A program made the translations under genes and the position numbers. A model generated the notes under the pieces. The model was not told where the DNA came from. It ran no database searches and saw only the letters and a program-made list of their open reading frames with translations. From the NCBI GenBank assembly GCA_009694025.1, contig SHVZ01000024.1, positions 1 to 39,139 of the forward strand: a DNA stretch of 39,139 nucleotides, in the 5' to 3' direction. The DNA comes from Alphaproteobacteria bacterium. GTDB taxonomy: Bacteria > Pseudomonadota > Alphaproteobacteria > SHVZ01. Shown here piece by piece: positions 25,456-33,748 of this stretch. The stretch's first letter is position 1. Each line of letters opens with the position of its first letter.

Positions 25456-26920
25456 GCGGGTAGAGGGTCTTCGGCGCCTTCTTGAACGGGAATTGGCTGA
25501 AGTCGTAGGCCGCCGGTCCCGGCGCGTCGATGTCGATCATCTCGCGGAAGGTCGAGCCGAACGAGGCGCGGAACTGGTTCTTCGCCTTGACGGCGAGAAC
25601 CGCGAGCTTCTCGAGGTCGATGCCGCCCACCCGGAAGAAGTCCGGATCGGTCGTGTCGTGGCAGATGCCGGTGATCATCACGGAGATCGGCAATCCCACG
25701 AGATCGAGGCGGGCGCAACCCTTGAGATCGGCGCCGAGACCGGTATAGACGGGGCCGACATTGGTGAACTTGCCGTCGGAGAGATGGCCGACCGTCACCT
25801 CGGCTTCGACCGGCGGACCGAAGAGCGGCGTGAGCCGTCCGCCGAGCCTGACCTTGAGCCGCGCGCCGATCCCGGCGGCCTTGGCCTCGGCGAGAAGATC
25901 CGGATCGTGGAAGAAGGCGAAGGCCGTCGGCTTGGCCGGCTTGGCGGCGATCAGCGCCGCGAGCAAACCGGGCGTGTCGCCGATGCCGCCGGCGCCGGTG
26001 TGGTCGGCGGAATCGATGACGGCGATCGGCCCTTGGGCGGCGACGAGCGCGCGGGCGATGCCCTCGGCCGCGGTCGGCAGCTTCTTGAAGAGGAGCGGGC
26101 GGCGCTTGTTCATCGCCTCGACCAGCTCGGTCGCGCCCTTCAGCGCGAGCGCGCGGTCGCCGTCGGCGGTGGCCCAGGCGGAGGCGCCGGCCGCCTCGCT
26201 GTCGGCATAGGCGTAGCCCTGATAGGGCGTGAGATCGAGGAGGCCGTATTTCTTCTCGATGTCGGCGGCGATCTGCTTCACCTCGGCCATCGGGCCGTCG
26301 GTGGTGCGCGCGAACAGGCTCGGGATGATGGCGTCGGCGCGGACGATCACGGCCACCGGCTTGATCTCGCCCTTCACGCGCCGCTCCAGCAGGTCGAGGG
26401 CCTTGGTCGCGGTCTCCGCCATGTCCGTATGCGGGTGGCACTTGTAGCCGACGACGATGTCGGGGATGTCGGCCTCGGCCTGGCTGACATTGGCATGGAG
26501 GTCGAAGCTGACGGCGAGCGGCGTGTCCCTGCCGATGATGGCGCGGACGCGCCGTACGATCTCCAGGTCGGCATGGGTGTATTCCGCCGTGTTGAGAGAG
26601 CCATGCAGCGACAGGAACACCGCGTCCCAGCGACGCTTGGAAAGACCGGTCGTGATCTCGCCGAATATCCTGTCGAAGACGCCCGGCGCCAGAACGCCGG
26701 AAGAAGGGGCGCCGGCGCAGCGGAGATAGGTCGGCTTCCAGCCCGGCCGCCTCTCCAACCAGGCGATCGCGCCGCCGATCTCCGTCTTGGTGCCGCGATA
26801 GTATTTCGTCACACCGTCGCCGACCTGCCATTCGCCGCCGGTGAAGCACTCGATCGGCGTCGGGATCGGCGAGAAGCTGTTGCCCTCATGGGCGAAGCGG
26901 GCGATGGCGATGTCGGGCAT
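25445..26920 (-). CDS. M81 family metallopeptidase (MlrC-like), third copy
   Basis: The 491-residue protein has FAHEGNSF (His11, Glu12), LSLHGSLN, FDLHAN (Asp140, His142) and CHPHTDMAE (His164), the presumed zinc-binding pattern of M81. The C-terminal domain carries SADHTGAGGIGDTPG, the glycine-rich loop shared with the fourth copy but not with the first. The start chosen is ATG at 26920; a GTG three codons earlier (26929) is possible, and neither has a strong ribosome binding site. The enzyme is cytoplasmic. It is head-to-head with the COG3964 amidohydrolase and overlaps the SelA-like gene by 11 bases. The substrate is unknown. Confidence 0.93.
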   Translation of the reverse strand: MPDIAIARFAHEGNSFSPIPTPIECFTGGEWQVGDGVTKYYRGTKTEIGGAIAWLERRPGWKPTYLRCAGAPSSGVLAPGVFDRIFGEITTGLSKRRWDAVFLSLHGSLNTAEYTHADLEIVRRVRAIIGRDTPLAVSFDLHANVSQAEADIPDIVVGYKCHPHTDMAETATKALDLLERRVKGEIKPVAVIVRADAIIPSLFARTTDGPMAEVKQIAADIEKKYGLLDLTPYQGYAYADSEAAGASAWATADGDRALALKGATELVEAMNKRRPLLFKKLPTAAEGIARALVAAQGPIAVIDSADHTGAGGIGDTPGLLAALIAAKPAKPTAFAFFHDPDLLAEAKAAGIGARLKVRLGGRLTPLFGPPVEAEVTVGHLSDGKFTNVGPVYTGLGADLKGCARLDLVGLPISVMITGICHDTTDPDFFRVGGIDLEKLAVLAVKAKNQFRASFGSTFREMIDIDAPGPAAYDFSQFPFKKAPKTLYPLTR

Positions 26921-26981
26921 GGGGCTCACCGAAGGGAAGGATGCATCGCTTATAGCAAGCTTCGCATCCGACCCGTTATCA

Positions 26982-26998
26982 TTCGCGTACCGTGCGAA
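26982..26998. promoter_or_regulatory. Inverted repeat in the third M81 / amidohydrolase spacer
   Basis: TTCGC-N7-GCGAA lies in the 95-base spacer between the divergent start codons. A second pair, GGATGC (26939-26944) and GCATCC (26964-26969), lies nearby. Either could be an operator, but both are short and could be chance. Confidence 0.25.
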
Positions 26999-27015
26999 AT
27001 CTCCCGGAGCCGGCG

Positions 27016-28188
27016 ATGACCTACGACCTGCTGCTCAAGGGCGGCCATGTGATCGATCCGGCCACCGGCCGCGACGGCGTTCTCGACGTGGCCTTCGCCG
27101 GCGGCAAGGTCGCCGCGGTCGCCGAGCGGATCTCCGAGGCCGATGCCCGCGAGGTGCGCCAGGCCGGAGGATTCTATGTCGTCCCCGGGCTGATCGACCT
27201 GCACACCCATGTCTACTGGGGCGGCACGGTCTACGGCGTCGACCCTGACAAGCTGGCGCGCGCGTCGGGCATGACCACCGCGGTCGATGCCGGCAGCGCC
27301 GGTGCGGCGAACATCCGGGGACTGGTCGACCTGCAGCAGTCGAGGACCGACATCCGTCTCCTCGCCTTCGTCAACCTGACCTTCCCAGGCATCTACGGCG
27401 ACCTCCGCGCCGTGGCCGTCGCGGAGGCCGACGACCTCCGCCTTCTCAACGTGCCCCATGTGGTCAGGACGCTGAAGACGTGGCCCGATCAGGTGGTCGG
27501 CATCAAGATCCGCGTCGGCCGCTCCTCGACCGGCGCCCTCGGCGCGATGCCGCTCCACCTCGCCATCAGCGCGTCGGAGCAGGCCGGCAACGCGCCGGTC
27601 ATGGCCCATATCGGCGCCGACATGCCGCCGCGCCTGGAGGAGATCATGGATCCGCTGCGCCAGGGCGACATCGTCACCCATTGCTACACGCCGAAGATGA
27701 ACAAGCCGCTGACCACCAAAGGTCAGCTCCGCGACTGCATGGTCGCCGGGCGCGAGCGCGGCGTGATCATGGATGTCGGCCACGGCGCCGGCTCCTTCGG
27801 CTTCGACGTCTGCCGCGCCATGCTGGAGCTGGGCTTCGCGCCGGACGTTATCTCCTCCGACGTCCATCTCTACTCGGCCGACGGTCCCGCCTACGACGTG
27901 CTCGTCACCATGTCGAAGTTCCTCTGCCTCGGGCTGCCGCTGGCCGACGTGATCCGCGCCGCAACCTCGGCGCCGGCGGCGGCGATGCGACGGACGGACA
28001 TCGGCACGCTGAAGCCGGGCGCCGCCGGCGACGCGGCCCTGCTCGAGATCAGGAAGGGCCCGGTCGCCTATGTCGACGCCATCGGCGGCGAGATGAAGGC
28101 GGACAAGCGGCTGGTGCCGCGCGGCATCGTGCTCGGCGGCAAATGGTGGAGCGACGGCATGGCGCCGACGCTCAACGGTGGGAGGTAA
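27016..28188 (+). CDS. COG3964 amidohydrolase/deacetylase family metallohydrolase
   Basis: The 390-residue protein belongs to the amidohydrolase superfamily. Its metal ligands are the HxH of GLIDLHTH (His63, His65), carbamylated Lys164 (VGIKIRVG), His198 (MAHIG), His222 (THCYTPKMN) and Asp282 (SSDVHL). Members were once called dihydroorotase; a studied Agrobacterium homologue (Atu3266) hydrolyses acetylated hydroxy acids. The start is ATG at 27016, with GGAG six bases upstream; the GTG at 26992 is less likely. As I recall, genes of this family often sit beside SelA-like genes, and here the SelA-like gene is one gene away. The last 17 bases overlap the dimethylformamidase-like gene tail-to-tail. 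Confidence 0.88.
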   Translation: MTYDLLLKGGHVIDPATGRDGVLDVAFAGGKVAAVAERISEADAREVRQAGGFYVVPGLIDLHTHVYWGGTVYGVDPDKLARASGMTTAVDAGSAGAANIRGLVDLQQSRTDIRLLAFVNLTFPGIYGDLRAVAVAEADDLRLLNVPHVVRTLKTWPDQVVGIKIRVGRSSTGALGAMPLHLAISASEQAGNAPVMAHIGADMPPRLEEIMDPLRQGDIVTHCYTPKMNKPLTTKGQLRDCMVAGRERGVIMDVGHGAGSFGFDVCRAMLELGFAPDVISSDVHLYSADGPAYDVLVTMSKFLCLGLPLADVIRAATSAPAAAMRRTDIGTLKPGAAGDAALLEIRKGPVAYVDAIGGEMKADKRLVPRGIVLGGKWWSDGMAPTLNGGR

Positions 28189-30514
28189 CCGGGGGCGGGC
28201 TCCCGACGCCTCCACCTACCGGCTTGCCGTCAGGTCCGGTCGGCGTTCGTTCCGTCTTGTCCGCCTTGAATGGCGCCACCTTGAACGGTGTCGGGTCGAT
28301 GAAGCGCTCGACCGCGTTGGTCATCATCCTGGTCAGCACGTTGTCGTAGTTGTCGACCGGCAGCGCGCCGACGAAGCACATCGAGCCGACCGAGAGCACC
28401 GCTCCGCCTGACGGCGTCTCGAAGAAGGTCAGGTCGGAGCGCATCAGATCCTCCGGCTTGCCCGGCCAGAACTGGTTGAGGCGGTCTTCGTTGACCGGTC
28501 CGTAGTCGGGGTGGCCGAGGACGTGGCCTTCGGCGATCACCAGCGCGTTCCGGGGCGTGCCGAGATGATAGTCGATGCGGTCGAGTTCGTGGCCGACCGC
28601 GCCGCCGCCCATGTGGCCGCGCTCGCCGATCGTGACGCCCGAGGTGAGCTGGTTTTCGATGCCTTTCCTCAGGAACGCCACGCGCGGGTCCATGATTCCC
28701 TCGGTCGTCTTGTAGGGGTGGCCGTTGTAGGTGCCCTGGGCGGTGAAGCTGATGCCGACCAGCTTGTGCGAGCTGCGGCCGATCCGCCGCCAGAGGCCGC
28801 CATAGCTGCCGTCGAAGGCGTGATAACCCTCGCCGACCTCGGTCGCCCAGACGCGGACGCCGCTCTCGGCGCGGCGGACCTCCATCGCCCACGGGGCTTG
28901 GCTGTGGAACACCGCCTTCCAGTAGAAGCCGTTGCCGCCGAGATAGAAGAGCCGGCCGCCGCCGTCGAGATAGCCCTTGAGCCCGTCCAGCGTCTCGTCG
29001 GTGTGGTATTCCGGGTGCTGGCAGGTGATGACCAGGGAGTAGGGCTTGAGCAGGTCCGCGCCCTCGGCGTGGAGATCGTGGTCGGTCAGGATGTCGTGCT
29101 CGAAGCCCTTCCGGGTCAGCCAGTCGACGATGTAGCTGTCGACGTTGAGCCAGTAGGTGCCGGAGCCGATCTCGCTCTGGTCCAGCATGATGAAGTGGTT
29201 GAAGCGTTTGTCGACCATCGGCCGCGCCATCGAGGCGTGGGTCACGCCGCTGCCGTCGGAGTGGTAGTTGTAGGGCGAGAGCCCGAGCTCCGGGTTCTCG
29301 TCCGGCTGCTGGGTGAGCGCGCCCCAGGACTCGGCGCGGGCGCGGTTCTGCGCCCCGAAGCCCGGCCGCACGAACTGGCTGTAGACGTGATAGGTGATGG
29401 TCGGCAGCAGGATCGCGATCTTCGCCTTCTTCCCGCCGTCGGCTGGGCGGACGAAGAACGGCACGTTGTCGATCCCGGCGGCGCTCTTGAGGTGGATCGC
29501 ATACATCCCCGACGGCCAGTCCTTCGGGATCTCGATGTCGAGCGCCTTCTCCCAGCCGACATCGCCGATGTCGTCGTCGTGAAAGTGGATGGCGCCCCAC
29601 TCCTCCGGCAGGTGGGTCCAGCGGTGCTCGCGCCCCGACCAGTTGGATCCCGTCATCGCCCGGTCGGGCATGTTCTCGACGATGCCGTTGAAGCCATGCG
29701 GTCCGACATCGGCGAGGTCGAAGGTCGGGATGCCGACGGAGAAGTCCCAACAGGCCAAGAGCCTTGGCGGACTGTCCTTCGGCACCGGACCCTTCTGGGC
29801 CGCGAGCGCCGCCTTGGCGTCGGTCCCCGCCCAGATCGTCGGGCGCTCGATCTTGCCGTTGTAGTGGGCGGTCGGCTTCGCGCCGGGCTTGTCGCCGGGA
29901 ACGGCGGCGACGAGCGCCGATCCCGCGCCGAGCTTCAGTGCCGCGGGAAGCGCGATCGAGGCCTCACCGCTATCGTCGAAGCCCGGATGGCCTTCGCGCG
30001 GGCGCTGGCCGATGGTGAGCTTCTTCCCGGCGGCGTCGACGACCAGCCAAAGGTCGTACCAGGCGCGTTCCAGCAGCATCCTGCCGGCCGAGACGCTGGT
30101 GGTGCGGCCGCCCGCGATCACCGTGGCGACGGCGCCGTCGCGCTCTATCTCGAGCGCGACGCGCGTGCCGTCGGTGCCGGTCCAGGCGAAGACGCCCTGA
30201 CGGCCCTTCTTCGGCGTGGTCGGCCATGCCGTGACCACCAGGGTGAGCCCGTTTGCCGCCGCCGTCAGGTCGAGCGAGGGGATATGGCCCCAGGAGCCGA
30301 GATGCGTCCCCTGCTCCTTGCCCGGATGCGAACCGTCGGTCGCATGGGGCATCTCGATCTCGCGGTAGCCCGGCCCCTTGGGGTTGGGGTCGCCGCAGAG
30401 GATGCGGGCGATCCGGGTCTCGAACGGCGCGTTCTTGGCGCTTCCGACCCTGAGGGTGACGGTGCCGCCGGGCTTGACGCTCCAGCGATCGATATAGCCC
30501 AGCAGCGGATGCAC
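28172..30514 (-). CDS. N,N-dimethylformamidase large-subunit-like protein
   Basis: The 780-residue protein resembles the large (beta) subunit of N,N-dimethylformamidase, which cleaves dimethylformamide to dimethylamine and formate. The N-terminal half looks like a LamG/concanavalin-type beta-sandwich (around 90-240). The C-terminal half has KIAILLPTITYHVYSQF, ELGLSPYNYHSDGSG, CQHPEYHTDETLDGL and YLGGNGFYW. Dimethylformamidase uses one iron held by two Tyr and one Glu. Tyr375/Tyr378, Tyr415/Tyr417 and Glu502 are candidates here by motif and spacing (inference). No gene for the small subunit, about 130 residues, is in the window. The start is ATG at 30514. It lies 57 bases after the frameshifted isochorismatase-type gene, probably in one operon. 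Confidence 0.82.
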   Translation of the reverse strand: MHPLLGYIDRWSVKPGGTVTLRVGSAKNAPFETRIARILCGDPNPKGPGYREIEMPHATDGSHPGKEQGTHLGSWGHIPSLDLTAAANGLTLVVTAWPTTPKKGRQGVFAWTGTDGTRVALEIERDGAVATVIAGGRTTSVSAGRMLLERAWYDLWLVVDAAGKKLTIGQRPREGHPGFDDSGEASIALPAALKLGAGSALVAAVPGDKPGAKPTAHYNGKIERPTIWAGTDAKAALAAQKGPVPKDSPPRLLACWDFSVGIPTFDLADVGPHGFNGIVENMPDRAMTGSNWSGREHRWTHLPEEWGAIHFHDDDIGDVGWEKALDIEIPKDWPSGMYAIHLKSAAGIDNVPFFVRPADGGKKAKIAILLPTITYHVYSQFVRPGFGAQNRARAESWGALTQQPDENPELGLSPYNYHSDGSGVTHASMARPMVDKRFNHFIMLDQSEIGSGTYWLNVDSYIVDWLTRKGFEHDILTDHDLHAEGADLLKPYSLVITCQHPEYHTDETLDGLKGYLDGGGRLFYLGGNGFYWKAVFHSQAPWAMEVRRAESGVRVWATEVGEGYHAFDGSYGGLWRRIGRSSHKLVGISFTAQGTYNGHPYKTTEGIMDPRVAFLRKGIENQLTSGVTIGERGHMGGGAVGHELDRIDYHLGTPRNALVIAEGHVLGHPDYGPVNEDRLNQFWPGKPEDLMRSDLTFFETPSGGAVLSVGSMCFVGALPVDNYDNVLTRMMTNAVERFIDPTPFKVAPFKADKTERTPTGPDGKPVGGGVGSPPPVTSHR

Positions 30515-30571
30515 GGCGTTCCCCCCGGTACGTTCAGACCCCGGACAGGAGAGCCGTTGACTAAAGGAAAA

Positions 30572-31296
30572 TCAAGACTTGGCCTGTTCCACCGCCGCGA
30601 TCACCTCGCCCGCGCTCCACACCTGGCCGAAGACCCGGGCGAAGCCGGAAAGCGCGGCGCGGTGGTGATGCTCGAAAAAGGTCGCCGACGCGTCCTCGGC
30701 GATGATGACGTTGAAGCCGCGGTCGGCGGCGTCGCGCGAGGTCGTCTCCACGCACATGTCGGTCGCCATGCCGGCGACCACCAGGGTCTCGATGCCCATG
30801 TTGCGGAGCATCCATTCGATGCCGGTCGAGTTGAAGGCACTGGAGGTGTTCTTGTCGATCACCAGCTCGCCGGCCTTAGGGGCCAGCGCCGCGATCACCT
30901 CGTGCTCGAAGCTGCCCTTGCTCCACAAAGTCGGCGTGTTGGTGGTGGTAACGGAGTCGGTGTCGCGCCGGCGGCGGCGGAGGATCATGTCGCTCCCGTC
31001 CGGCAGCAGCGGCCCGTGGCGGGTGAAGAGGACCCGGCGGCCGGCACGGCGGAAGGCGGTCAAGAGGCGCTTGGCGCCGGGATGACCGTGTCCATCAGGC
31101 GCGGCACGTAGTAGCCGGCGATCTCCGGGTAGCGGAGCGACAGCATCTGGGCCACGCCGGCGTCCGGGTTGCAGCCGTAGTTCTGCATGTCGATGACGAT
31201 CAGCGCCGACTTTTTCCAGTCGACCTCGAAGCTCGGCCACGGCATGTGCCAGCCGGGCAGGGTGGTCGGCGAGTCGATCGGATTCTGTTCGGTCAT
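30572..31296 (-). pseudogene. Isochorismatase-family cysteine hydrolase, frameshifted
   Basis: Codons from ATG 31296 (GGGAGGAG upstream) encode the N-terminal half with SALIVIDMQN, carrying the catalytic Asp. The frame runs into a stop (31060-31062) just after DTVIPAPSAS. The second half, KRLLTAFRRAGRRVLFTRHG onward, is in another frame and holds Lys in LVIDKNTSSAF and the nucleophile in VAGMATDMCVETT. One missing base near 31078-31082 explains the break. With it restored, the product would be about 241 residues, in the size range of N-carbamoylsarcosine amidase/nicotinamidase-like enzymes. All catalytic residues are otherwise present, so this is either a recent mutation or a sequencing indel. 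Confidence 0.85.
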
Positions 31297-31359
31297 GGCG
31301 GCTCCTCCCGCCGGGCATGCTAGGCTTAACCCCTGCATTCGTCATTGCCCGAGGTTCCC

Positions 31360-32799
31360 ATGTCCTCCGACCTGCTGGCGCTCTCGGCGACCGAGGCCGC
31401 GCGCCTGATCCGCTGGAAGAAGCTCTCTCCCGTCGAGTACGTGGGCGCGATCCTGGCGGCGATCGAGCGCTCCCAGCCCGTGCTCAACGCATTCACCGTG
31501 GTGACGGCGGAGGCGGCCCTTGAGCAGGCGCGGATCGCCGAGGGCGCGGCGATGGCCGGCGCCGCGCTCGGGCCGCTTCACGGTCTCCCCGTCAGCATCA
31601 AGGACCTGGTGGACACGGCCGGCGTGCCGACGTCCTACGGCTCGGCCGTCCATAAGGGCCGTGTGCCGACCAAGGACGCCTCGACGGTGCGGCGGCTGAA
31701 AGAGGCCGGCGGCATCCTCGTCGGCAAGACGACGACGCCGGAATATGGCCACAAGGGCCTGACCGACAGCCCGGCCTTCGGCATCACCCGTAATCCCTGG
31801 AACCTCGACTACTCACCCGGCGGCTCGTCCGGCGGGGCCGCCGCCCATGTCGCCGCCGGCCTCGGCCCCCTGGCGCTCGGCACCGATGGCGCCGGCTCGA
31901 TCCGGCTGCCGGCTTCGGCCTCCGGCATCGTGGGATTGAAGCCGACGCGCGGCGCGGTTGGGCATGGCTATGCGCCTGATGTCTTCTCCAGCTTCTCCTA
32001 TTCCGGCCCGATGACGCGGACCGTCGCCGATGCCGCCCTGATGTTCGACATTCTCGTCGGGCCGGAGCCTGACGATCCCTGGAGCCTGGGCGGTACGCTG
32101 ACGCCGGTCTCTGCCGGCCTCCTCGGCAACCGCATCGGCGGCCTCCGGATCGGTTACATCCGCCGCATGGCGAACGCGGACGTCGACCGCGAGGTCGAGG
32201 CGGCGACCGACTCAGCGCTCGCGACGCTGGCCGACCTCGGCGCCGAGGTCGAGGAGGTGACAGACAAGATCGACTGGATCGAGGAGGACGGCCGCATCCT
32301 GATGCGGACCGGCATGTGGGCGAGGAGCCGCGCCCATCTCGAGCGCTGGGGCAACCAGCTCGACTCCAGCTACCGCGACTTCATGGAGGACGGGCGGAAG
32401 ATCTCGATGGAGCGCCTGCGCGAGGCCGAGGGTGCTCGCACCCAGCTCTACCAGGCGGTCCAGCACCTGTTCGGCCGCTACGACCTGCTGGCCTCGCCGA
32501 CGCTGGTGACGCCGGCGCTGCCGGTCACCCACCACGCCTCCCGCGACCAGGTGATGGTCAACGGCAAGCCCCAGGGCTTCACCCGCACCGGCTGGACCTC
32601 GTTCCTCTATCCCTTCAACCTGACGGGCCATCCGGCGATCTCGATCCCGAACGGCTGGAGCGCCGCAGGGCTGCCGATCGGCTTCCAGCTCGTCGGCCGC
32701 TGGTGGGCGGATCGGGATTTGCTGCGCCTCGCGGCGATGCTGGAGATAGCGCGCCCCTGGTCCCAGCGCCGCCCGCCGCATTGGGGTGGGGTGAAGTAA
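31360..32799 (+). CDS. Amidase (amidase-signature family)
   Basis: The 479-residue amidase-signature hydrolase has the Ser-cisSer-Lys triad: Lys81 (PVSIKDL), Ser156 (GGSSGG) and nucleophile Ser180 (GTDGAGSIRLPAS). The flanking sequence NPWNLDYSPGGSSGG is typical. The start is ATG at 31360, with GAGG five bases upstream; a TTG five codons earlier has no ribosome binding site. It hydrolyses a carboxamide to acid and ammonia in the cytoplasm. It is divergent from the isochorismatase-type gene and could share the amide substrates of the dimethylformamidase-like neighbour. GatA is unlikely because gatB and gatC are absent. Confidence 0.9.
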   Translation: MSSDLLALSATEAARLIRWKKLSPVEYVGAILAAIERSQPVLNAFTVVTAEAALEQARIAEGAAMAGAALGPLHGLPVSIKDLVDTAGVPTSYGSAVHKGRVPTKDASTVRRLKEAGGILVGKTTTPEYGHKGLTDSPAFGITRNPWNLDYSPGGSSGGAAAHVAAGLGPLALGTDGAGSIRLPASASGIVGLKPTRGAVGHGYAPDVFSSFSYSGPMTRTVADAALMFDILVGPEPDDPWSLGGTLTPVSAGLLGNRIGGLRIGYIRRMANADVDREVEAATDSALATLADLGAEVEEVTDKIDWIEEDGRILMRTGMWARSRAHLERWGNQLDSSYRDFMEDGRKISMERLREAEGARTQLYQAVQHLFGRYDLLASPTLVTPALPVTHHASRDQVMVNGKPQGFTRTGWTSFLYPFNLTGHPAISIPNGWSAAGLPIGFQLVGRWWADRDLLRLAAMLEIARPWSQRRPPHWGGVK

Positions 32800-32818
32800 C
32801 GACCGCCCCCCACCCTAA

Positions 32819-32840
32819 CCCTCCCCCACAAGGGGGAGGG
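32819..32840. repeat. GC-rich intergenic repeat hairpin, possible terminator
   Basis: CCCTCCCCC (32819-32827) pairs with GGGGGAGGG (32832-32840) around an ACAA loop, 20 bases after the amidase stop. The same CCCTAACCCTCCCCC...GGGGGAGGG sequence is common between genes in many alphaproteobacteria. It lacks a U-tract, so termination is possible but not certain. Confidence 0.65.
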
Positions 32841-32844
32841 GACG

Positions 32845-32864
32845 TACAATCGTACTCCCTTGTA
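32845..32864. promoter_or_regulatory. Inverted repeat upstream of the HTH gene
   Basis: TACAA (32845-32849) and TTGTA (32860-32864) are separated by 10 bases, about 75 bases before the HTH gene. Antitoxin-like HTH proteins usually bind such sites in their own promoter. The arms are short. Confidence 0.25.
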
Positions 32865-32939
32865 AGCTGACTTTGTCGCGATTGGGTAAGATGCCAGTCG
32901 CGGTGGCGGGCGGGAGACCGTTGCACCCTGGAGGATCGC

Positions 32940-33206
32940 GTGGACGCAGCCTCTGTCCGGTCGTTCTTGAAAAATCCGACGGAGACCTTCCCTGATGCGG
33001 TCGTGGCCGCGATCCTGAACGGCGATCAGCCGATCAAGGCTTTGCGGGAGCATCGCCTCCTGACCCAGGCGCAGCTCGCCAAGGCGAGCGGGACGAGCGC
33101 GGTCTATCTCTCGCAGATCGAACGTGGCACGCGGCGCGCCGGCCGCAAGCTGCTGGTCAAGCTTGGCAAGGCTCTCGACGTCGACCCTGCCTTGCTGGAG
33201 TGGTAG
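32940..33206 (+). CDS. XRE-family HTH protein, antitoxin-like
   Basis: The 88-residue protein carries an XRE-type helix-turn-helix over about residues 30-88 (KALREHRLLTQAQLAKASG, then TSAVYLSQIERGTR). The LPDAVVAAIL-NGD-PIK-REHR style is that of antitoxins paired with RelE/ParE toxins. The start is GTG at 32940, with GGAGG five bases upstream. No toxin gene is adjacent on either side. It may be an orphan antitoxin or a small autoregulator. Confidence 0.75.
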   Translation: MDAASVRSFLKNPTETFPDAVVAAILNGDQPIKALREHRLLTQAQLAKASGTSAVYLSQIERGTRRAGRKLLVKLGKALDVDPALLEW

Positions 33207-33211
33207 TCGCC

Positions 33212-33748
33212 TCAGCCCTTCTTCGCCCTGGCGCGATCGATCGCGTCCATCACCAGCTGCTCGGCCTCCGCCGTGCCGACCCATTTGACGATCTTCGCCC
33301 ATTTGCCCTTCTCGAGATCCTTGTAGTGCTCGAAGAAGTGGGCGATCTGCTCGCAAAGCACGACGGGTAGATCCTGATAAGTCTGCACACCCGTGTAGAA
33401 CGGGTAGAGGGCGTCGACCGGCACCGCCAGGATCTTCTCGTCCATCCCGGCATTGTCCTCCATCACCAGGGCGCCGACCGGCCGGCAGCGGATGATGGCG
33501 CCCGGCACCACCGGGACCTGGCCGACGACGATGACGTCGCAGGGATCGCCGTCGCCCGAGAGCGTGTGCGGGATGAAGCCGTAATTCCCCGGATAGAACA
33601 TCGCGGTATGCAGGAAGCGGTCGACGAACAAGGCGCCCGACGCCTTGTCGATCTCGTACTTCACCGGAACGCCGCCGAGCGGGATCTCGATCAGGACGTT
33701 CAGGTCCTTCGGCGGGTTGGGCCCGATCGGGATCTTCGAGATGTCCAT
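33212..33748 (-). CDS. ppa: Inorganic pyrophosphatase (family I)
   Basis: The 178-residue protein is nearly the same length as E. coli PPase. It has FIPHTLSGDGDPCDVIVVG, which contains the family signature of three metal-binding aspartates, with Cys in place of the usual aliphatic residue. KYEIDKASG and YPGNYGFIP also match. It hydrolyses pyrophosphate to phosphate in the cytoplasm. The start is ATG at 33748, whose A is the last base of the upstream TGA (TGATG). It is therefore translationally coupled to the second gamma-glutamyltransferase-family gene, an unusual partner for a housekeeping enzyme. Confidence 0.95.
   Translation of the reverse strand: MDISKIPIGPNPPKDLNVLIEIPLGGVPVKYEIDKASGALFVDRFLHTAMFYPGNYGFIPHTLSGDGDPCDVIVVGQVPVVPGAIIRCRPVGALVMEDNAGMDEKILAVPVDALYPFYTGVQTYQDLPVVLCEQIAHFFEHYKDLEKGKWAKIVKWVGTAEAEQLVMDAIDRARAKKG

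Noticed and set aside
31060-31100. Programmed frameshift in the isochorismatase-type gene
   Set aside because: There is no slippery heptamer, no stimulating Shine-Dalgarno or pseudoknot, and this family is not known to use recoding. An indel is simpler.
28511-31111. Plus-strand open frame of 866 codons opposite the dimethylformamidase-like gene
   Set aside because: The composition is rich in Arg, Asp, Val and Gly with no domain pattern, as expected for the reverse complement of a GC-rich gene. The minus-strand frame has clear family motifs.
31360-32799. Glutamyl-tRNA amidotransferase subunit A
   Set aside because: gatB and gatC are absent, and the neighbours are amide catabolism genes. A stand-alone amidase is more likely.
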